The notes under the pieces were generated by a model. The model was not told the origin of the DNA, ran no database searches, and saw only the letters and a program-made list of their open reading frames with translations. The translations under genes were made by a program, and so were the position numbers. Shown in pieces: positions 62,855 through 64,000 of a DNA stretch of 64,000 nt. Numbering within the stretch: the first letter of the stretch is position 1; every line of letters begins with the position of its first letter. This DNA is from Methylorubrum rhodesianum (GTDB lineage: Bacteria; Pseudomonadota; Alphaproteobacteria; Rhizobiales; Beijerinckiaceae), in contig NZ_JACHOS010000022.1 of assembly GCF_014199985.1 (NCBI RefSeq), forward strand, positions 17,769 to 81,768. The letters are read 5' to 3'.

Positions 62855-63762
62855 GCTTCGCGCTCCAGGTCGCGACGCGGATTGTGAGCAAGCCCGCGCT
62901 GCCAGTGTGTGACGAACGTCTCCAGATCCGGATCGTTCTCTGGCAGCACTACCTGCAGGGTGACGTACATGTCGCCATGTCCGCCCTGAGGCCGCGGCAT
63001 GCCCTTACCGCGCAGCCGCAGCACCTTGCCGGTGTTGGACCCCTTTGGGATCGACATGGTCACCCGACCGGTCGGCGTCGGGACCTCGACGCGACCGCCG
63101 AGCACGGCTTCCGTCAAGGAGATGGGTAGATCAAGCCGGATGTCGTCCCCCTCGCGGCGGAACCGTCGGTGAGGACGCACCTCCAACTGGACCAGAGCAT
63201 CGCCGGGCGGTGCACCGCCCAGGCCGGGCTCCCCCTTGCCTGCCAAGCCCAAAATCTGCCCGTCGCTTACGCCGGCCGGAACGACAAAATCGAGCGCTGT
63301 GCCGTCCGGCAGGACGACATGCTTGATAGTGCCGTTCACCGCCTCCAGGAAATCGATCGGAAGTCGCAGGTGGCGGTCGGCTCCGCGCATGCGGAAGCTC
63401 GTTCCGGTACGACGTCGTAGGAGCTCCGAGAGGAGGTCGTCCGTGCCGGTCATGTCCTCGAAACCTGCCGCCGAGGCATAGGGATGTCCGTCGCTGGCGT
63501 CGGCGAAGTCGCGGTAGAACCGGTGCGGCGGCTTCTCCGTGCCCGACGCGTCGATCTCTCCGCGATCGAAGCGCGCTCGCTTCTCCGGATCGCCGAGGAT
63601 GTCGTAGGCCCCCGAAATCCGTTTGAACGCCTCGGCAGCCCTTGGATCGCCGGGATTCAGATCGGGATGATGCTTCTTCGCCAGCTTGCGGAACGCCCGC
63701 TGGATTTCCTCGGCCGATGCGTCGCGTTTGATTGCAAGAACGTCATAAGGATTGTCGCTCAA
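62851..63762 (-). CDS. cbpA: DnaJ-class co-chaperone, CbpA-like
   Basis: This is a 303-residue J-protein. The J-domain at residues 1-70 has YDVLAIKRDASAEEIQRAFR and the HPD motif in KKHHPDLNPG. There is no zinc-finger domain, and two C-terminal beta domains follow (DLPISLTEAVLGGRVEVPTP, VLRLRGKGMPRPQGGHGDMY), as in CbpA. It recruits and stimulates DnaK. The start is TTG 63762 with GGAGG 8 bases upstream. It is the first gene of the cbpA-cbpM pair, followed by hsp20 and lon. 63763-64000 contains no supported gene. Confidence 0.9.
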   Translation of the reverse strand: MSDNPYDVLAIKRDASAEEIQRAFRKLAKKHHPDLNPGDPRAAEAFKRISGAYDILGDPEKRARFDRGEIDASGTEKPPHRFYRDFADASDGHPYASAAGFEDMTGTDDLLSELLRRRTGTSFRMRGADRHLRLPIDFLEAVNGTIKHVVLPDGTALDFVVPAGVSDGQILGLAGKGEPGLGGAPPGDALVQLEVRPHRRFRREGDDIRLDLPISLTEAVLGGRVEVPTPTGRVTMSIPKGSNTGKVLRLRGKGMPRPQGGHGDMYVTLQVVLPENDPDLETFVTHWQRGLAHNPRRDLEREA

Positions 63763-64000
63763 GGATCCTGCCTCCGCAAATCATCGTTGCGGCGTGGAAT
63801 GGAAGAGACCGCGGCATTGAAGCGGCCAATGACATGATCTTAGGGCTGCGCGGGCCGGAGGCGCTGGGGAGCCTGCCTTTCGGACGGACTGGCCCGAGGC
63901 CAGACTGACCCTGCCCCCTGTTTGCCCCCGTTCATAACCAGAGTCCGTTCTGGTTTTGGTCCTGTTTGGACCGGGTTGCAAACGCGTTCGGGGTGAGCCC

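Overview
The window looks like an accessory region, chromosomal island or megaplasmid, of a GC-rich alphaproteobacterium in the Hyphomicrobiales (Rhizobiales), most likely Methylobacterium/Methylorubrum or a close relative. This rests on codon bias, the histidine kinase and small-protein families (DUF892, DUF3140, DUF6894, RPANDN-type proteins) and the dense load of IS5, IS630 and IS3 elements; no rRNA or tRNA gene was seen to fix the taxon. Much of the DNA is mosaic: at least fifteen broken, truncated or chimeric genes, six insertion sequences or IS fragments, and several short segments that occur twice.

Region by region. (1) 0-5 kb: non-coding remnants, a TonB-dependent siderophore-type receptor, and a decayed phage-type endolysin. 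(2) 5-6.4 kb: small general-stress proteins (ferritin-like DUF892, DUF3140). (3) 6.4-15.1 kb: three hybrid histidine kinase/receiver proteins; the third lies directly behind an IS5 element and carries an in-frame TAG. (4) 15.1-17.7 kb: truncated genes, an ABC ATPase stump, an arylformamidase-like hydrolase and an integrase stump. (5) 17.7-34.9 kb: a nitrogen-compound block. A three-gene split cobalt nitrile hydratase / thiocyanate hydrolase-like enzyme sits in one operon with a nitrate/taurine-type ABC importer. A second, decayed copy of the enzyme lies behind another substrate-binding protein that has a near-perfect sigma-54 promoter. An allophanate hydrolase C-terminus fused to a permease N-terminus, a nonsense-mutated formamidase/amidase, and an intact branched-chain-type importer operon (livK-H-MG-F) with a metal-dependent cyclase and an amidase complete the block. 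Each unit has a LysR regulator nearby. (6) 35-41.5 kb: an IS630, an Xre regulator and a prophage-like lysis module interrupted by a second IS5. (7) 41.8-50.9 kb: a stress/envelope block with glutaredoxin-MauE, small membrane proteins, Gly-rich and PRC-barrel secreted proteins, an RMF-like factor, a NarL-type two-component pair, DUF2254, MgtC and a truncated NhaA. (8) 51-57.7 kb: a second Xre module, two IS3 elements and small secreted proteins. (9) 57.7-63.8 kb: a proteostasis block with an S2P-CBS protease, Lon, Hsp20, CbpM and a DnaJ/CbpA co-chaperone.

How it may work together (inference): the nitrogen block would import small nitrogen compounds (nitriles, amides, cyanate or thiocyanate are candidates), hydrate or hydrolyse them and release ammonia under RpoN and LysR control. 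Deletions have left only part of it intact. The stress blocks look like a general envelope, redox and protein-quality cassette that is still mostly complete.
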